Shown one piece after another: positions 60,499 to 64,000 of a stretch of DNA of 64,000 nucleotides (positions within the stretch are counted from its first letter, which is position 1; the number at the start of each line of letters is the position of its first letter). The DNA lies in contig QPFY01000011.1 in the NCBI GenBank assembly GCA_003665825.1, forward strand, positions 496,001-560,000, written 5' to 3'. A model generated the notes under the pieces. The model made no database searches. It had not been told where the DNA came from and saw only the letters and a program-made list of their open reading frames with translations. A program made the position numbers and the translations under genes. Source of the stretch: Microbotryum silenes-acaulis. Its lineage: Eukaryota > Basidiomycota > Microbotryomycetes > Microbotryales > Microbotryaceae.

Positions 60499-63400
60499 TT
60501 AAGCTACATCAACGATCAATGGTTCCCTCGCCGTCCAGGCCTTATCCGCCTCCGCACCTTCCCTCACATCCTCCACCACGCACCCCAACTCGTATCTCCC
60601 CTCGGCCAGTAGACAAATCGACACTTTGACCGTCTCCGACTCCCCTGGTAACAGCGTCCTCACAGCGACGGGGGAGACTCCTTCAATGATGATATGTCTT
60701 GCCAAATGAGTGAGTGACGAAGCGACCGTCGCATCAGGGGGTTTGAGATCCAACCTCAGCGCCAATTGAACGGCCAACGGGGAATGATTCGACACATAAG
60801 CGCACACATCGATGAATTCGTTCGGTTGGGCAGCGTAGACGAGGCGGTTCCCTCGGCCTTTGAAACGAAAGGCTTCGGGGGAGGAGGCTTCGTTCTCGAC
60901 GAGTTGCAGTTCGACTTCGACTTCGTCACCTTTGAGGACGTCCAATAGGCTTGAGGAAAGCTTGAGGGAACGGAGGGAGATGGTGCCCGTCCTCAAGGAG
61001 CCGACTTCATTCCAGGTCGCTCGGATGCGGCGAAGGAGTTCCTCGCGGAACCAAAAGAGTTCACGGGTGGAGCGTTGTTCGGCTGCTGAGACTTGGTGCT
61101 TGGAGAGGACGAATTGACGTTCGGATAAGACAGGGATAGGACGTTCGGCTTCTTCGGCAGGAATGTTGATGCGGTCGATGCGAGCGAGCATGCGTAGGGT
61201 CGCCCCTGGCTCAAGACGTTGGCGTACTTGGAAGAAGCCACTTTCTGTTCACTCGGAATGAAGTGAATCCAAATCAGCTTCGTGCAGATGCGAACACTAT
61301 CAGCCTCTGTCTCGACTCACCGTCCTCACACCGCTCAATCTTGACCTCGAATGGCTTCCCATAAGCATTCATCACATCAATCGACACCAAACAATGTTCC
61401 CCATCGTCAACGTCCCTCAAGCTCTGTTCAAGCCTTTGATCCAATGCCGCACCGCGTCTCCCTAGATATGCCACACTCGCCGAACGGCCATGGGCAAAAG
61501 CAACGTGCTCAGGAAGGGCTTGTAAGCGGAGGATATCGAGTGTGTGTGCGAGCAATGCGCGATGGACGGTCATGAATACGTCGCAGAGGATTTGACGCGT
61601 GTGGAAGACCGTTGTTGGATCGGCCATGGCTTCCGAAGGAGGCAACGTCGCATAATCGATTTGGATCGTCCCGCTCCCGCAACTGACTTTTCCCAAACAT
61701 TGGACATCGAGGAGATAGGTCTGACCCGGTTCGATGCGGGGCACTTGGTCGACCGTCCAGGAAAAGACCGGTCGATCTCGATTATCGGCTTCGATCTCGT
61801 ACGCTTCGGCAGGCGGTAACTCGTTCTCATCCACGTAGGCTTGCGTCGTCGTCGTGTGCAAGTCCGAGAAGGTCAACTTGACGAAATCGACCGGTCGCGT
61901 CGAGACGTTCTCAAGGGCGATCCGAATGGTCGATGTTTCTCCATCGTACAGCATCAACGCCCCATGCGTCAACGACGTCGAACGTACACACAACAACGGC
62001 ATCTCTCGCACGACCGTACATTCCAAGAAGCGGAACTCTTGCTCCGTCGTCGTCGTCGATTGTTCGGCCGCTCCTTGACTCGCCTGACGGTTCGTCACAA
62101 ACGCCGTCAACCCCGTCGTCTTGATCCTTTCCCTCGCCGTATCGAGCAAAGCGACTTTCTGCCTCTTCTCCTCCTCTTGATCATTCCAAACGGGCAAGAG
62201 GAACTCTCGACTCGTACACCCAGCGAGAAGGATGTGACATCCTCGAATCGTCAATCGACCCGGAGCTTGAGGCGTCCCTGATAATCGAACGGTATGGAAC
62301 GATCCGGCGGGGACGATCGTCGACAAGGCGTCGCAGATGAAATCGACGCCGGTAGTACTGAGTTGCATCGATTGGATCTCAAGGTCGAAGCCGAAGGGGT
62401 TCTGCAGCGTCACGAAGACTTCGGCGACTTCGTTCGTGATCAATCTTGGACGGATGCGTGGCGATGCATCGTTGGGATCGTGGGTCGCGTTCAAGGAGCT
62501 TCGTTGTCCTCCTATTATGAAGGGATCCTTCTTGGCCAGAGCAAAGTTGTTGAATGTCCCGTTCGCTTCGGCGTCTTTGATCGAGTGTTCGATCGGTAAT
62601 CGATTCGGTGTAAGTCTGTGAGCCATTGGTCTTTGAAGCATGAGCCACAATCATCTTTCGCATGCTGCTGATTTGCGATGATACCACTCACGGTGTTATC
62701 TCAAGGGACATGACCAACTGCGTCGGACCCCAATACTCCAACTCAAAAGCCGCCCCCCTTCTCGTCGCCGCCGCCAAGATTCTCGGGATGCTCCGACTCA
62801 ACTCCAATTGATCCCAAGCTGGCATCGTTTCGGCGAACGCCCTCAATGCAGTGACGGTGAAACGAATGGCGGCTTGATAATCTGGTAATGCCTCGGCGAC
62901 GGAGATGGCATCCTTGAGAACGCCCATTTGTAAATGCGACCAACCAAAAGGACTACTCGAGGAAGAGAGCCGGTCATCTAATTCCAGGGGTCGTCCTTGT
63001 AGAAGAGACTTTTGCCTCGAATGATGCCCCGATGCCGGATTGGCGGTGGTGGTGTCTATGGCTATCCGAGGAACGACGACGATCCCGAACGATTCGCACA
63101 CCTTCTCGGCGATGCGGATAATGGATTCGTTACCTGCCGAATCCGAGGTCGTGCGGACGATCGAAGCGGTTCTGTCGTTCATGGCAGGTAACAACTGGCC
63201 TCCGCTAACCTTGGGTCCGTCCTTGGTCGCTGAAACGGGACTGGTCGGACTAGGGCCATGAACGGCAGAGAAGACTTCGACCCCTTTACCTGCGACTCCT
63301 TGACCACACAACGCTGCGAGTTCCCTCAAGACAAAGCCTTCTTTCCTCCGATACCCGATCCGACCAAAAAAACTCGCGATCTCACCCGTGACCCTCAACC

Positions 63401-64000
63401 GTGTCGGAAGGGCAAGTTGACCCAGATGAGCGCTATATGCCATACTTGCCCATTGAGCGATCATCGACCTCGGTACGGGATTTAAAGGGGACAATGACCG
63501 CCACCGAGCTTCTTGTGCTTCATCCTCGCTATGCTTCGTCCGCGCGGCAGAGGTCGACGTCATGAACGTCGAGCTCTTGCGCAACGCCGACGAAGCCGAG
63601 CAATTCGAAGGAATGATGAGTTTCTCGATCGCTCGGTCGATCTTGCCCCTCGCTTCATGAACGGCGAGGAGGAACCGAGCGATACGGAGACATGCTTCGG
63701 CGTAGATCAAGGGATGACAGCGGTCTGGGTCCGGAGGGGGTGGTGTTTCGAGCGAGTTGGCCAAGGCTAGATTGGGGAGCATTTTCTCGTACAAGCCTAC
63801 AGCTTGACCTAGTCGATCAGGGATGGACGAGAGGAATGTCGATGGGTCGGCGGCGTTCGAAGCCAAGGTCGAAGTCGGGGTCGAGGTTCCATTCGCCGTC
63901 TTTTTAGATATCGAGTTCGTCGATTTGGATATCGAGTTCGTTGAAGCATGCTTCGCCGTTGCAGCTGCAGCAACAGCAGCGGCGGGGGACGGTGGTCTCC
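60499..64000 (-). CDS. TRS120: TRAPPII subunit Trs120 (TRAPPC9), 5' end beyond the window
   Basis: Trs120 is one of the large subunits specific to TRAPPII, the exchange factor for Ypt31/32 (Rab11) in late-Golgi traffic. From the right edge, the frame reads a low-complexity Ala/Ser/Thr stretch (ISKSTNSISKKTANGTST), then PSTFLSSIPDRLGQAVGLY, LIYAEACLRIARFLLAVHE, FGRIGYRRKEGFVLRELAAL, the Trs120 signature region, and GVLKDAISVAEALPDY. Later exons give the immunoglobulin-like Trs120 C-terminal modules (VAEVFVTLQNPFGFDLEIQ; GVDFICDALSTIVPAGSF; GRYELGCVVEDVREG) and stop at 60499-60501. Three exons are visible, with introns near 61192-61280 and 62600-62690. The N-terminal part lies outside the window. 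Confidence 0.88.

Overview
This window is nuclear DNA from a fungus, most likely a basidiomycete. Genes on both strands are cut by many short spliceosomal introns (about 50-110 nt, GTRNGT donors, pyrimidine-rich acceptors). Base composition is moderately GC-rich. The proteins are eukaryotic housekeeping types (exocyst, GARP, TRAPPII, proteasome lid, PAT complex, mitoribosome), with some plant-polymer enzymes. Gene style and content fit Pucciniomycotina (Microbotryomycetes-like), but that placement is inference. I see no rRNA, tRNA, CRISPR or intact transposon.

Layout. 0.4-6.7 kb: EXO70 (minus), then MRM2 rRNA methyltransferase and proteasome subunit RPN9 (both plus). 6.7-17.2 kb: an accessory region. 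A diverged inverted repeat (about 7.14-8.42 kb) is followed by a much larger inverted duplication (about 8.99-16.90 kb). Its two arms each carry a damaged copy of a kinase-like gene, and blocks of apparently identical sequence alternate with clearly diverged blocks. 17.2-25.5 kb: Asterix-like ER protein, PP2A activator (PTPA/Rrd), VPS53, and an alpha/beta hydrolase ending in a peroxisomal-type AKL. 26-33.4 kb: a small secreted, possibly GPI-anchored protein, an intracellular GH13 alpha-amylase and a secreted GH28 exopolygalacturonase. 34.3-52.4 kb: Rsc7/Swp82 chromatin-remodelling subunit, a very long coiled-coil protein ending in a GAS2 microtubule-binding domain, a NIMA-family kinase, a disordered Ser-rich protein and a homeodomain transcription factor. 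52.4-59.0 kb: a gene-poor 6.6-kb stretch with a 12-nt tandem array, repeated TACCTAGGTA palindromes, a long poly-C tract and one tentative small gene. 59.0-64.0 kb: mitochondrial ribosomal protein uS9m, and TRS120 running off the right edge on the minus strand.

Most neighbours are unrelated housekeeping genes, so there is no metabolic cluster. A loose trafficking theme (EXO70, VPS53, TRS120) is probably chance. The most unusual element is the 9-17 kb inverted duplication, where patchy identity covering exons, an intron and flanking DNA suggests gene conversion between palindrome arms. All exon boundaries were read by eye and need transcript support.
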